64,000 nucleotides of DNA from Paraflavisolibacter caeni (GCF_025628885.1 NZ_JAOTIF010000002.1:248001-312000), one strand, 5' to 3'. Counted from the stretch's first letter, positions 27,746 to 37,495 are shown. Numbers and translations: made by a program. Notes: generated from the letters alone by a model not told the origin.

Positions 27746-28909
27746 ATGGCAGGAAATTTTGCTTCACTGGCAAAAAAGGTTTTTATTTTTTTGAATCTAC
27801 TGGCAGCATTCGTATTCCTGATTGCCTGCTATGGACCCTATCTGAATCCGCAATCCTGGTGGTTTCTGCTATTCCTTGGATTAAGTTTCCCTCTTCTGTT
27901 TTTAGTTATAATTTTCTTCATCTTCTTCTGGATACTTATTTCACCCCGTTATATTTTCATTTCTATAGCGGCCTTGCTCCTGGGATGGAAAGGCGTATCG
28001 GTATTTTTAGCTGTCCGGCCTATTCCTGATTTCAATACAGAAAAACCTAAAGACGTACTAAGGGTGGTGCACTGGAATGTAGCCCGGTTTGTAGAATGGA
28101 GACGCAATAATAATAAAGGAAGCCAGACAAGGCTAAGAATGATGGATCTCATACAACGCCAGAATGCTGATGTGCTTTGCTTTTCTGAATTTTATCATTC
28201 TACTGATTCCGAATATTATGACAACCTGAACTATGTAATGAAAGACCTCGGCTATCCCTACTTCCATTTTTCCTGGGATGATGATGGGGGGCGCCAATGG
28301 GTGGGGCAGGCTATTTTTTCCCGTTATCCAATCATAGATTCCGGGATAGTCCGGTTTCCTAAACCCGGCATTCAGGAAAGCCTCATCTACGCCGATGTTG
28401 TGTTTCATAGAGATACCCTGCGCTTTTATACCATGCACCTGCAATCGGTTCAGTTCAAGAAACGGGATTATGAGAACATTGAAAAAATAAAGCACCGCGA
28501 CGATAGCATATTTGAAAGCTCCAGGGGCATTCTTTCGAAATTGAAACGCGCTACTATTATCCGGGCTCACCAGGCAGACATGGTAAAGAGTGCATTGAAC
28601 AGCAGTCCTTATCCATCCATCGTGACGGGTGATTTTAATGACGTCCCTAATTCTTACACTTACTATACCATCAGCGACAACTTACAGGATGCTTTCCTGA
28701 AAAAGAGTTTTGGCGTTGGCCGCACTTTTTCCGGTATTTCGCCAACGCTTCGCATCGACTATATCCTGGCAGCCAAAAGCCTCTCCGTGCTCCAATTCGA
28801 CCGGCATGTGCGCAAATACTCCGACCATTACATGCTGGTAGCCGACTTAAAAGTCAATCCCCCCGCCCCAAAAGAGAAAATTATACCTGCTCCAAAAAAG
28901 AAAAATTGA
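27746..28909 (+). CDS. Endonuclease/exonuclease/phosphatase family protein, membrane-anchored
   Basis: This 387-aa protein has three N-terminal hydrophobic helices (residues 10-90) and then an EEP domain: VVHWNVARF, LCFSEFYH, VTGDFNDVP and YSDHYMLV carry the Asn, Glu, Asp/Asn and Asp-His residues of the fold. The catalytic domain is probably periplasmic. The substrate could be a phospholipid, nucleic acid or phosphoinositide-like compound and cannot be told. It ends in a Pro/Lys-rich tail. It sits between two terminators and is probably transcribed alone. Confidence 0.83.
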   Translation: MAGNFASLAKKVFIFLNLLAAFVFLIACYGPYLNPQSWWFLLFLGLSFPLLFLVIIFFIFFWILISPRYIFISIAALLLGWKGVSVFLAVRPIPDFNTEKPKDVLRVVHWNVARFVEWRRNNNKGSQTRLRMMDLIQRQNADVLCFSEFYHSTDSEYYDNLNYVMKDLGYPYFHFSWDDDGGRQWVGQAIFSRYPIIDSGIVRFPKPGIQESLIYADVVFHRDTLRFYTMHLQSVQFKKRDYENIEKIKHRDDSIFESSRGILSKLKRATIIRAHQADMVKSALNSSPYPSIVTGDFNDVPNSYTYYTISDNLQDAFLKKSFGVGRTFSGISPTLRIDYILAAKSLSVLQFDRHVRKYSDHYMLVADLKVNPPAPKEKIIPAPKKKN

Positions 28910-29033
28910 AATGGGGCCTAATTTTAGCCGGCATCTTTCTCAACTATATTCATCTCACAATTCAAGAATTTTCTATTCCACATTTTCCATTCTTTCTTGT
29001 TTAAAGCTCATTCATCATGTCCTATTCACCGCC

Positions 29034-29068
29034 AAACTACAAACTTCAAACTCTAAACTTCAATCTCC
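29034..29068. repeat. 7-bp-period tandem array before cysS
   Basis: Five consecutive 7-base units such as AAACTAC (29034), AAACTTC (29041) and AATCTCC (29062). The array ends just upstream of the cysS promoter region. Confidence 0.6.
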
Positions 29069-29086
29069 TTTCTTTACTTTGCACTT

Positions 29087-30595
29087 ATGAGCACATTGAA
29101 AGTTTACAATTCTTACAGTAGAGAAAAAGAAGAATTTGTTTCCCTTGTTCCTGGTCACGTGGGTATGTATGTGTGCGGACCCACAGTAAGCGGAGAGAGC
29201 CATCTGGGCCATGCCCGTCCATATGTAACGTTTGATGTAATTTACCGCTACTTGATGCACCTGGGGTATAAGGTGCGTTATGTGCGCAATATCACTGATG
29301 CCGGTCATTTTGAAGAAGAAGGTCGTGAAGCTGAAGATAAGATTTCGAAAAAGGCCGTTATTGAAAAGTTGGAACCCATGGAAATGGTGCAGAAATATAC
29401 CAACCTGTTCCACTGGGCCATGCAGCAGTTCAACTGCTTGCCGCCTTCTATTGAGCCGACCGCAACCGGCCATATTGTTGAACAAATAGGAATGATTGAA
29501 GAAATTATCAAAGCCGGTTTTGCTTACGAAGTGAAGGGAAGCGTATACTTTGATGTGAAGAAATATGCGGAAAGCCACGATTATGGAAAGTTGAGCGGAA
29601 GGATCGTGGAAGACCTCCTCACCACTACCAGGGAACTGGAAGGTCAGGATGAAAAACAGAATAAAACAGATTTTGCATTATGGAAAGCTGCTCCACCCCA
29701 GCACATCATGCGGTGGAAAAGTCCTTGGGGCGAAGGCTTCCCAGGTTGGCATATTGAGTGCTCCGCTATGAGTACCAAGTATCTGGGTAAGCAGTTCGAT
29801 ATACATGGTGGAGGCATGGACCTGCTTTTCCCGCACCATGAGAGTGAGATCGCTCAGAGCACTATTTGTAACCACGTAGCTCCTGTACGTTATTGGATCC
29901 ACAACAACATGATCACCATCAACGGCCGGAAAATGGGCAAGAGCTACAATAATGTGATCAAGCTTACGGAACTGTTCAGCGGGGATCACCCTATACTGGA
30001 AAAGGCTTATTCGCCCATGACTGTACGGTTCTTCATCCTGCAAACGCACTACCGCAGTACGCTTGATTTTAGTAATGAAGCACTGCAGGCAGCGGAAAAA
30101 GGCTTGAAGCGTTTAATGGAAGCTTATGAATGGTTGAAAGAATTGCCGGTTAGCCAGCTGCCTGTTTCAGGTGACGGTCAGCAAACGGATAATGAACTGG
30201 ATGAACGTTGCGCTAAACTCATTGGAGAGTTGGATGAATTCATGAACGATGATTTCAATACAGCTAAAGTATTGGCCAATATCTTCGAGCTGGTGCCGGT
30301 CATCAATACTATTAAAGATAAAAATGTCTCTGGTGGAGGATTGTCTGTAGAAACTTTAAAGTTACTGCAAAGCCAGATGAAACTGTATGTAGAAGATATC
30401 CTCGGCTTGAAAGGTGAAACCGCTGCAGAAGGAGATAAGCTGAAAAGTGTAATGGATGTCTTGATTTCTATCCGCAAAGAAGCCCGCGCCAGGAAAGACT
30501 GGGCTACTTCCGATAAGATCCGTAATCAGTTAGCTGAAGCAGGCATTTTGCTGAAAGATGAAAAAGACGGCAACATTAGCTGGACAGTGAAATAG
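29087..30595 (+). CDS. cysS: Cysteinyl-tRNA synthetase
   Basis: This 502-aa class I synthetase has [17 protein letters not shown] (HIGH motif as HLGH, with the first zinc Cys), [23 protein letters not shown] with zinc His residues, and KMGKSYNN in place of KMSKS. It charges tRNA-Cys. A degenerate -7 box (TTACTTTG) lies just before the ATG. It is followed by a strong bidirectional terminator shared with mnmD. Confidence 0.96.
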   Translation: MSTLKVYNSYSREKEEFVSLVPGHVGMYVCGPTVSGESHLGHARPYVTFDVIYRYLMHLGYKVRYVRNITDAGHFEEEGREAEDKISKKAVIEKLEPMEMVQKYTNLFHWAMQQFNCLPPSIEPTATGHIVEQIGMIEEIIKAGFAYEVKGSVYFDVKKYAESHDYGKLSGRIVEDLLTTTRELEGQDEKQNKTDFALWKAAPPQHIMRWKSPWGEGFPGWHIECSAMSTKYLGKQFDIHGGGMDLLFPHHESEIAQSTICNHVAPVRYWIHNNMITINGRKMGKSYNNVIKLTELFSGDHPILEKAYSPMTVRFFILQTHYRSTLDFSNEALQAAEKGLKRLMEAYEWLKELPVSQLPVSGDGQQTDNELDERCAKLIGELDEFMNDDFNTAKVLANIFELVPVINTIKDKNVSGGGLSVETLKLLQSQMKLYVEDILGLKGETAAEGDKLKSVMDVLISIRKEARARKDWATSDKIRNQLAEAGILLKDEKDGNISWTVK

Positions 30596-30628
30596 CTTAG
30601 CTGGTTTGGTATGGCCTGATGAAGTTTG

Positions 30629-30667
30629 CGCCCCAAAATAGACACTTTAGTGCCTTTGGGGCGTTTT
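30629..30667. terminator. Bidirectional terminator between cysS and mnmD
   Basis: CGCCCCAAA and TTTGGGGCG flank an inner CACT/AGTG stem, with a T-run after it on the plus strand. The hairpin overlaps the last codons of mnmD. Confidence 0.8.
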
Positions 30668-31330
30668 CACAGCTCTCACAATCTCTCTCTTTCCAGGCGG
30701 CCCGGCCAATTTAGTGACCACAAACCCCGCCGCCTGCATGGCCCTGCGTACACTCCCTTTAGAGCAGTACGTCACTAACACTCCTCCTTCAACCATTATA
30801 TCAAACAGCTTTCTAAACACATCCTCTGTCCATAACTCTGGTTGCGCTGATGGTGCGAAGGCGTCGAAATATACAAGGTGAAAGGATTCCTGTGCAGTGA
30901 AACTTAATATATCTGTTTGTTCCTTGCGCAGGGTAAAATATTTATTGATGGTATGATCTACTCCCCATGGACAATGATGCAATCGCTCAAAAAGATCCTG
31001 CTGCCCTAAAACAAGTTGATAGTTCAATGAATTGGCTTCTACTACGGAAAGCGGGTATTTCTCAACTGCCGTGTAGTAAATGTGTGCTTTTCTCTTTTCT
31101 CCTTCAATCGCAGTTAAAAATGCATTGAGTCCGGTACCAAATCCCATTTCAAAAATCCGCAACTGAGTTTTCTGCTGCTCAGGTTGACTCAATAAGTACA
31201 CCAACCCGGTTTCAATAAATACGTGCATGGACTCCTGAATAGCTCCATGATGAGAATGGTAGGTAACATTCATTTCCGGTATTGCCACTGTATGCGAACC
31301 ATCTTTTGTAACTATGATCTCTCTTTTCAT
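30647..31330 (-). CDS. mnmD: tRNA 5-methylaminomethyl-2-thiouridine methyltransferase
   Basis: The start at ATG 31330 (MKREIIVTKDG) gives 227 aa; the longer frame begins with TTG. It is a stand-alone MnmC methyltransferase domain (DUF752): SAM-binding FEMGFGTGLNAFL near residue 60, YYTAVEKYPL, and the catalytic-type VYFDAFAPSAQPELW near 155. It completes wobble uridine mnm5 modification. The FAD-dependent MnmC1 half is absent, the normal state in Bacteroidota. Confidence 0.88.
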   Translation of the reverse strand: MKREIIVTKDGSHTVAIPEMNVTYHSHHGAIQESMHVFIETGLVYLLSQPEQQKTQLRIFEMGFGTGLNAFLTAIEGEKRKAHIYYTAVEKYPLSVVEANSLNYQLVLGQQDLFERLHHCPWGVDHTINKYFTLRKEQTDILSFTAQESFHLVYFDAFAPSAQPELWTEDVFRKLFDIMVEGGVLVTYCSKGSVRRAMQAAGFVVTKLAGPPGKREIVRAVKTPQRH

Positions 31331-31455
31331 CAACCAATTCAATTAAATAATCCCTCATGCAAACTTCCAAATAATCCCTCATAATTTACTTTTTAACCAT
31401 TAATCCTGATCCTTTTCATTGCTGGCTCTAACTTGGCATTTCGTACTTTTATCCC

Positions 31456-32067
31456 ATGCACTACATCGCCCACCTTTCGAAAGACAAAAAGTTGAAAAAG
31501 CTGATCGATACACAAGAACCTCAGCAATTGAGTTTCCATCACAACATTTGCCTTCGGCTATGTGCTTCCATTATGAGTCAGCAGTTAAGTACCAAGGTGG
31601 CCCAGGTGATTTATAGGCGTTTTCTTGAATTATACGGCGGTAAAGAACCTACCCCTCAGCAAATTGTTGATACGCCTCTGGAAACTCTTCGAGGTATAGG
31701 ACTTTCCAATGCCAAAGCCGCTTATGTGCAAAATGTCGCCCGGTTTGCTTTAGAACACAACCTGGACGATAAGAAACTGGAAAGCTTGGAAAATGAAGAA
31801 ATCATAAGCCTCCTCACTCAGATCAAAGGGGTAGGCAAATGGACTGTGGAAATGCTGCTGATGTTTACCTTAGGCAGGGAAGACATTTTTTCTATAGACG
31901 ACTATGGTATTCAAACAGCGATGAAAAAAGTTTACAAGCTTGATGATACCAATAAAAAAGAATTCCGCCAGCAGCTTTTGAAAATATCCGGCAAATGGGC
32001 GCCCTTTAGAACCTACGCCTGTCTGCACCTATGGTTATGGAAGGATAATGCTCCTGTGAGCGGATAG
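31456..32067 (+). CDS. DNA-3-methyladenine glycosylase II, HhH-GPD family
   Basis: This 203-aa protein has helix-hairpin-helix LLTQIKGVGKWTVEMLLMF near residue 117 and the catalytic Asp in IFSIDDYGIQ near 140. It lacks the FeS Cys cluster of Nth/MutY, fitting the AlkA/MPG-like branch that excises alkylated bases. It is alone in its transcript. Its 3' side runs into the 11-bp tandem array at 32150-32303. Confidence 0.87.
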   Translation: MHYIAHLSKDKKLKKLIDTQEPQQLSFHHNICLRLCASIMSQQLSTKVAQVIYRRFLELYGGKEPTPQQIVDTPLETLRGIGLSNAKAAYVQNVARFALEHNLDDKKLESLENEEIISLLTQIKGVGKWTVEMLLMFTLGREDIFSIDDYGIQTAMKKVYKLDDTNKKEFRQQLLKISGKWAPFRTYACLHLWLWKDNAPVSG

Positions 32068-32149
32068 TGTCATCGTTGCCACAAACACCCAATTTTAAAT
32101 GCTGCATTTTCCTTTTTCTCCCCGATCTATAGGGAAATTCGAAAGAGCT

Positions 32150-32303
32150 CTTATAGTAATCTTATAGAAAACTTACAGTAAAGTTATAGTAATCTTATAG
32201 TAAAGTTATAGTAAACATCCTCCGTACATACTCCCTAGCTACTCCATATATAGTCCGTATCTACTCCGTACCTAAGGCGTATCTAAGCCATATCTGCTCT
32301 ATC
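32150..32303. repeat. Degenerate tandem array with strict 11-bp period
   Basis: Fourteen consecutive 11-base units without phase loss, for example CTTATAGTAAT (32150), GTTATAGTAAA (32205), TCTACTCCGTA (32260) and TCTAAGCCATA (32282). Units grade from an AT-rich to a TCCGTA-ending type. With the heptad array at 32333 this fills the 302-base gap between the glycosylase and hemW; no gene is seen here. Confidence 0.75.
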
Positions 32304-32332
32304 AGCATGGTATTGATTACCTCAACATCCCT

Positions 32333-32367
32333 AAATCCCAAATCCGAAATCCGAAATCCCATAGCCC
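32333..32367. repeat. 7-bp-period tandem array at the hemW 3' end
   Basis: Five 7-base units: AAATCCC (32333), AAATCCG (32340 and 32347), AAATCCC (32354) and ATAGCCC (32361). It ends 2 bases from the hemW stop. Confidence 0.65.
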
Positions 32368-32369
32368 CT

Positions 32370-33497
32370 CTATACAAAAAACAGCTCCGCTGCAATCCCA
32401 TCAGCCAGTAACATTCCATCCTCTGTAAGGCTAACATGAGTCTCTTTCCTGGTAATCAACCCGTTATCAGCATATGGCTTTAGTCTTTCTTCCACAAAAG
32501 CAGCCTTTTCTCTCCCCCAATGCCTGGCAAGCCTATCCAGGTCCATGCCTTCCAATGTACGAAGGGAGATCATTATATATTCATTTAACTGCTGGTTAGG
32601 GGTAAGTATTTCTGTTTCATTGGCTAGTTCTGATTTATTGATAGCCTCAATATAGCTCATATTATTCGCCACATTCCACTGACGACTGTTGCCATTGAAA
32701 GAATGCGCCGAAGGACCAACCCCCAAATACTTTTCACCTCTCCAGTAAGACGAATTATGCCGGCTGCGACAACCGGGCAGGGCAAAGTTGGATACTTCGT
32801 AATGCTCATATCCCTTTTCTTTCAGCCACTGCATGAGCAATTGAAAGTGCCTGGCCTGTTTATCCGGATCAACATCTTCCTTCTTATGCTGCCTGATTTG
32901 CTTATGCAAAGGCGTTTTTTCTTCTACAGTCAGCGCATAGCAGGAGAGATGCGGGATATTGTAGCCATTTGCAGTCTCAACATTTTGCTTCCAGCGCTCG
33001 TCTGAAAGTAGGGGAGAACCATAAATGAGATCGATATTAAGATTATGAAAACCAGCCTTCTGGCTTTCTTCAATGCATTGAAATGCCTGGTCAGCATTAT
33101 GGGCCCGGTTCATCCAGCGCAGGTCATCCTCAAAAAAGGACTGTATGCCTATGCTCAACCGGTTGATTCCCTGGCTCTTCCAGCCATCTAGCATTTCTTT
33201 GGAAATATTGTCCGGGTTTGCCTCCAGGGTTATTTCCGCTTCCGGCAATACAGCAAATGTTGAATGTACCTGGTTAAGAATATGTTGGCAATCCTCAATA
33301 GACAATAAACTCGGCGTTCCGCCCCCGAAATAAATGGTAGATAATGGCTCACCCTCTAAATAGTCTTTCTGCAGCTCAATTTCTTTGATCAAGGCCTGAA
33401 CAAATTCATTCTTATACCGCAAAGATGTGGTAAAATGAAAATTGCAATAAGCGCATGCCTGCCTGCAAAAAGGGATATGCAAATAAATTCCAGCCAA
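32370..33497 (-). CDS. hemW: Heme chaperone HemW (radical SAM)
   Basis: This 375-aa protein has the radical SAM motif CRQACAYCNF near residues 11-20, YFGGGTPSLL for SAM binding and a C-terminal HemW domain. HemW, CxxxCxxC-x-F type, inserts heme into respiratory enzymes; older annotation calls it oxygen-independent coproporphyrinogen oxidase. True HemN has additional N-terminal residues that are missing here. It is divergent from the Omp85-type gene. Confidence 0.88.
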   Translation of the reverse strand: MAGIYLHIPFCRQACAYCNFHFTTSLRYKNEFVQALIKEIELQKDYLEGEPLSTIYFGGGTPSLLSIEDCQHILNQVHSTFAVLPEAEITLEANPDNISKEMLDGWKSQGINRLSIGIQSFFEDDLRWMNRAHNADQAFQCIEESQKAGFHNLNIDLIYGSPLLSDERWKQNVETANGYNIPHLSCYALTVEEKTPLHKQIRQHKKEDVDPDKQARHFQLLMQWLKEKGYEHYEVSNFALPGCRSRHNSSYWRGEKYLGVGPSAHSFNGNSRQWNVANNMSYIEAINKSELANETEILTPNQQLNEYIMISLRTLEGMDLDRLARHWGREKAAFVEERLKPYADNGLITRKETHVSLTEDGMLLADGIAAELFFV

Positions 33498-33563
33498 TTT
33501 CGTTGTATAATTTGTGATTGTAAAACGTAAGAAATCTTATATTCTTATTAAAATTTGTACCTA

Positions 33564-33571
33564 TAACTTCG
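33564..33571 (+). promoter_or_regulatory. Promoter -7-like box for the Omp85-type gene
   Basis: TAACTTCG, one base off TAnnTTTG, lies 23 bases before the ATG at 33595. Confidence 0.35.
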
Positions 33572-33594
33572 CACCACGTTACTTACTATAATTG

Positions 33595-35364
33595 ATGCCG
33601 CACTCGAACTACCTGCTTTGCTGCTTTTTCCTGCTTTTGTCCCTATGGGCTAAAGCTCAACCTTATTCGGTACACTACCGTGGAGCAGATTCAGTAATTT
33701 CAGAGCGACTTCAATTAACACGCAAATTTACTTCCCGTCCCGAAGCCGAATCTTACCTTAACAATCTGCCAACGCTTTTACAGGCCAAAGGTTACATTGC
33801 CTCCTCTGTAGACAACATAAGCTATGATTCTGTTCACGCAGAGGTGCAGCTATACCTGGGAGAGCGATTCCAATGGGCCAGGATATCCACCAAGTCAAAA
33901 GACGAAGATTTTTTACAGGCTATACACTGGCCTGCCCGTTCTTTTTCCAATAATGGTTTTGACTTCCCGGCCTTCCAGGCATGGCAGGAAAAGCTGATGA
34001 ACTACATGGAGGAAAGTGGTTATCCATTTGCCCGGATTTATCTGGATAGTATTTCCATTCAGGGAAATGATGTGGCCGCCCTTTTGCAGATTGACCGTGG
34101 CCCCCTTTATATGATTGACAGCATCCGCATCAACGGTAATGTTAAGATCAGTAAGGAGTTTCTGGAACATTATCTGGAAATTCCCCGGAAAAGCATTTAC
34201 AATAAAAAGAAGCTGCAGGCCATCAGTCAAAGATTAAAGCAGCTAACTTATATAGAAGAAGTACGCCCATCTACGGTGACTATGCTGAGTACAGGCTCTA
34301 TCCTCGATCTGTATCTAAAACCTAAGAAAAGCAGCCAGCTAAACGTACTGGCTGGTTTTATGCCCAATAGCAATCCGAATGAAACGAAGCGGTTTCTGAT
34401 TACAGGCGAGGCTAATGTTTTGTTGCGTAATTCGTTAGGTGCCGGAGAAACTATCGGTCTCAACTGGCAGCAATTACAGGCAAAATCGCCGCGGCTGAAC
34501 CTGCTTTACGATCATCCTTTTGTTTTTAATTCCCCTGTCGGATTCAATTTTACGTTCGATATGTATCGTAAGGACAGTACTTTTCTGAACTTGAACATGC
34601 AGGTGGGGGGCAATTATATGGTCAGTGCCACTCAGTCGGCCTCTGTATTTCTTCAGAAGCGCCAAAGTATATTAAGTGCAATAGATACTACTTTGATCAA
34701 GCAAAGTAAGCGGTTACCGCAGCAGGCAGATGTAAGCTCTAATAACCTGGGAGTCGCGTTCCTTGTCAATACCACCAATTATCGTTTTAACCCGCTAAAA
34801 GGAGCAGAGTTTTACCTTTCTGCTGCAGCTGGTATCAAAAAGATCAAAAAGAATAATCAAATCCTTGAACTTAAGGATCCCTCATTCAATTATGAAAGTC
34901 TTTATGATACAGCAAAGTTGAAGACACACCAGGTGCGGGTCATTGCTTCAGCGGCAAAGTATTTTCCAGTAGGCAGGCAAAGCGCCCTTAAAACAGGTAT
35001 TAATGCCGGTGTTTTTCAGAGTGGTAATTATTTCCTGAACGAACTTTTCCAGGTTGGGGGATATAAATTGCTCCGTGGCTTTACTGAGGAAAGCGAATAC
35101 CTGGCACAATATGCAATCGGCACATTGGAATATCGCTACCTCATTGGCCTTAACTCTAACTTCTTTGGTTTTATAGATGGCGGTTGGGGACGAAACCCTT
35201 TACAGGAACAAAAGAATCATTCTTATATAGGAACCGGTCTGGGCATGGCATTTGAAACCAAGGCCGGTATTTTCAATCTTGTCTGGGCTATAGGCAAGCG
35301 TAACGATACTGAACTAAACCTTCGCCAATCAAAGGTTCACCTGGGCTTCGTAAACTACTTTTAG
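33595..35364 (+). CDS. Omp85/BamA-TamA superfamily outer membrane protein
   Basis: This 589-aa protein has a signal peptide (NYLLCCFFLLLSLWAKAQ), one or two POTRA-like domains (about residues 90-240, IDSIRINGNVKISKEFL) and a 16-strand-type barrel. GGYKLLRGFTEES near 480 is the conserved (V/L)RGF loop motif, and the chain ends in FVNYF, an outer-membrane C-terminal signature. It is too short for BamA, so a TamA-like or lineage-specific role in protein or lipid insertion is more likely. Confidence 0.83.
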   Translation: MPHSNYLLCCFFLLLSLWAKAQPYSVHYRGADSVISERLQLTRKFTSRPEAESYLNNLPTLLQAKGYIASSVDNISYDSVHAEVQLYLGERFQWARISTKSKDEDFLQAIHWPARSFSNNGFDFPAFQAWQEKLMNYMEESGYPFARIYLDSISIQGNDVAALLQIDRGPLYMIDSIRINGNVKISKEFLEHYLEIPRKSIYNKKKLQAISQRLKQLTYIEEVRPSTVTMLSTGSILDLYLKPKKSSQLNVLAGFMPNSNPNETKRFLITGEANVLLRNSLGAGETIGLNWQQLQAKSPRLNLLYDHPFVFNSPVGFNFTFDMYRKDSTFLNLNMQVGGNYMVSATQSASVFLQKRQSILSAIDTTLIKQSKRLPQQADVSSNNLGVAFLVNTTNYRFNPLKGAEFYLSAAAGIKKIKKNNQILELKDPSFNYESLYDTAKLKTHQVRVIASAAKYFPVGRQSALKTGINAGVFQSGNYFLNELFQVGGYKLLRGFTEESEYLAQYAIGTLEYRYLIGLNSNFFGFIDGGWGRNPLQEQKNHSYIGTGLGMAFETKAGIFNLVWAIGKRNDTELNLRQSKVHLGFVNYF

Positions 35365-35374
35365 CCACCGCTTC

Positions 35375-35486
35375 AAATCTCCAACTTCCGACCTCAAATC
35401 TCAAAATCCCCTCTACCATCTATTATCCATCATCTGTCATCCCCATTCGTCATTCGTCAATCGAATCATTCGTCATTCCAATCGTT
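35375..35486. repeat. Long degenerate array with 7-bp period
   Basis: About sixteen consecutive 7-base units, such as AAATCTC (35375 and 35396), CATCTAT (35417), ATTCGTC (35445 and 35452) and TCATTCC (35473). It fills the gap between the Omp85-type gene and the DUF4271 gene. Confidence 0.65.
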
Positions 35487-35494
35487 CCCCTGCT

Positions 35495-35502
35495 TATCTT
35501 CG
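35495..35502 (+). promoter_or_regulatory. Promoter -7-like box for the DUF4271 gene
   Basis: TATCTTCG, one base off the consensus, starts 9 bases after the heptad array and ends 21 bases before GTG 35524. Confidence 0.35.
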
Positions 35503-35523
35503 TGCCCAACTCTGGTTTTGTTT

Positions 35524-36474
35524 GTGAAATATATTTTAATAGTAATTTTCAGCTTTTCGATAAGTTTTGGTTTCGGACAGTCTACTGACAGCTTAAGAGT
35601 AAAGGCAGACAGCGTATTGACAGCAGATACTGTAAAAAAAGATACAGTTGCTGTTAAGATTGATTCTGCAGCTATCAGGGCTGCAATGCTTTCTGATTCT
35701 TTATACAAGCTTGCCCAACACAGGTTCTATAGATTGGTCGATACTACTGTTTACAGCCACAATCCTTTTTTCTCCTTCAAAAACCCTGAGAAGCAGATAA
35801 GTGAAAAGAAAATATGGAGAGGAAAAGAAGCGCTATTCTATTCTATTCTTTTAGTATTGATCATATTTGCTTTGGTCAAAAACATGTTTCCTCGCTACCT
35901 GGACGATATCTTCCGGATATTCTTCCGTACATCAATGAAACAACGGCAGATTAGAGAGCAAATGATGAATACTCCTTTGGCATCATTGCTCTATAACCTG
36001 ATTTTCCTTTTGGCAGGAAGCCTATTTGTTACATTACTATTCCAGCATTATAGGCTAGGAACATATTTTAATTTCTGGCTATTATTGCTATATGGCTTGG
36101 CTGGTCTGGCAATAATTTATGCCGGGAAATTCATCACCCTGAAGATCTTTGGCTGGATGCTTAATATTTCCGACGCTACAGACATATACATTTTTATCGT
36201 CTTTACTGCAAATAAAGTAGCGGGTGTTTTGATATTGCCATTCATTATCGGGCTGGCTTTTACTGATGGGATTCTGTACACCGCCCTATTTACCGTAAGC
36301 CTGATTATGGTAGGTTCCCTGTTTCTTTACCGTTTTTACCTTTCATTCGTTTCGGTTCATAAATTAATACAAATTAACATTTTCCATTTCCTGATATACT
36401 TGTGTGCTTTTGAAATTGCGCCTCTTTTACTGATTAACAAACTCTTGTTAGCGTTTTTCGCTGAATCTCATTAA
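35524..36474 (+). CDS. DUF4271 domain membrane protein
   Basis: A signal or first helix (VKYILIVIFSFSISFGF) is followed by a Ser/Asp-rich periplasmic part and six or so membrane helices in the C-terminal 200 residues, matching DUF4271, a Bacteroidota-specific family. Start could be TTG 35518 or GTG 35524. It directly precedes hemD, an arrangement I have seen recurrently in this phylum, but no function is established. The hemD promoter box overlaps its stop codon. Confidence 0.75.
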   Translation: MKYILIVIFSFSISFGFGQSTDSLRVKADSVLTADTVKKDTVAVKIDSAAIRAAMLSDSLYKLAQHRFYRLVDTTVYSHNPFFSFKNPEKQISEKKIWRGKEALFYSILLVLIIFALVKNMFPRYLDDIFRIFFRTSMKQRQIREQMMNTPLASLLYNLIFLLAGSLFVTLLFQHYRLGTYFNFWLLLLYGLAGLAIIYAGKFITLKIFGWMLNISDATDIYIFIVFTANKVAGVLILPFIIGLAFTDGILYTALFTVSLIMVGSLFLYRFYLSFVSVHKLIQINIFHFLIYLCAFEIAPLLLINKLLLAFFAESH

Positions 36475-36479
36475 CTTTG
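36472..36479 (+). promoter_or_regulatory. Promoter -7 box for hemD
   Basis: TAACTTTG overlaps the TAA stop of the DUF4271 gene and lies 23 bases before the hemD ATG. Confidence 0.5.
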
Positions 36480-36502
36480 CGGCAACTTTTTAGCCGAACC
36501 AT

Positions 36503-37297
36503 ATGGTAAAAAACGGAGTTAATAAGGCCTCTGCCGATAGCAAAACTAAAATATTGATTACGCAGCCAAGGCCTGAGAGCGACAAATCTCCTTATTTCGA
36601 ACTTAGCAGGAAGTATGATGTGGAATTAGATTTCCACCCTTTCATACGTCTGGATGGTATTCCTGCAAAAGAATTCAGAAAACAAAAGATTGATATTCAA
36701 AGCCATACAGCGGTAATTTTTACCAGCAGGAATGCTATTGACCATTTTTTTCGTCTCTGTGAAGAAATGAAGATTAGTGTATCTCAGGAAACAAAATACT
36801 TCTGCATCACGGAAGCCGTTGCTCTTTACCTGCAAAAGTTCATTTTGTATAGGAAGCGTAAAGTGTTCTATGGGGCTGATGGTACCAATAAGAGCCTTTT
36901 TGACGTAATCAATAAGCATAAAGGAGCAGAAAAATTCCTCTATGTTTGTTCTGAGAACCAGCAGGACAATGAAATTACTGGTTGGCTGAAAGCGAACAAT
37001 TGCGACTTTTCGCTGGCATTCATGTATCGTACTGTCAGCAATGATGTAAAGGAGATATTATCCCAAAACGCCTATAATGTGATTTGCTTTTTTACACCTA
37101 GTGGGGTAAAAAGTCTCTTTGATAATATTCCTGGTTTTGAGCAAAATGGAATGATCATTGGTGCTTTTGGCAGCAATACCTCAAAAGCTGTAGAAGATGC
37201 TGGTCTCACTTTAAGCATTAAAGCTCCTCAACCCCAGACTCCTTCAATGGTTGCTGCACTGGATCAGTTCCTGGCAGCCACAATAAAGAAGAAATAG
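36503..37297 (+). CDS. hemD: Uroporphyrinogen-III synthase
   Basis: This 264-aa protein has two alternating lobes. ILITQPRPESDKSPYF opens lobe one, IFTSRNAIDHFF lies near residue 72, and FFTPSGVKSLFDNIPG near 195 is the second conserved binding segment. HemD sequences diverge strongly, but these three segments in order are typical. It makes uroporphyrinogen III in the heme pathway. A terminator follows at 37321. Confidence 0.85.
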   Translation: MVKNGVNKASADSKTKILITQPRPESDKSPYFELSRKYDVELDFHPFIRLDGIPAKEFRKQKIDIQSHTAVIFTSRNAIDHFFRLCEEMKISVSQETKYFCITEAVALYLQKFILYRKRKVFYGADGTNKSLFDVINKHKGAEKFLYVCSENQQDNEITGWLKANNCDFSLAFMYRTVSNDVKEILSQNAYNVICFFTPSGVKSLFDNIPGFEQNGMIIGAFGSNTSKAVEDAGLTLSIKAPQPQTPSMVAALDQFLAATIKKK

Positions 37298-37320
37298 TTT
37301 TACATATCTCAGAAAAATTA

Positions 37321-37369
37321 AAACCCGGCAGGTGAAGGCTCATTTAATAGCTACCCTTCCGGGTTTTTT
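37321..37369 (+). terminator. Intrinsic terminator after hemD
   Basis: AAACCCGG pairs with CCGGGTTT, followed by a T-run. Confidence 0.75.
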
Positions 37370-37495
37370 CATCAATACTTTCCCTTAGTTAACCACCCTA
37401 ACTTCTCATTAAAACTCATTATTAATTTGTTTCATTCTTTGATCATTCGCCGCATAGTACGATTATTGTAATACCAAAACTCAAGAATCTTAGTT

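Noticed and set aside
32150-32303. 11-bp array as a CRISPR
   Set aside because: Units are contiguous with no spacers, are only 11 bases and drift in sequence; no cas genes are near.
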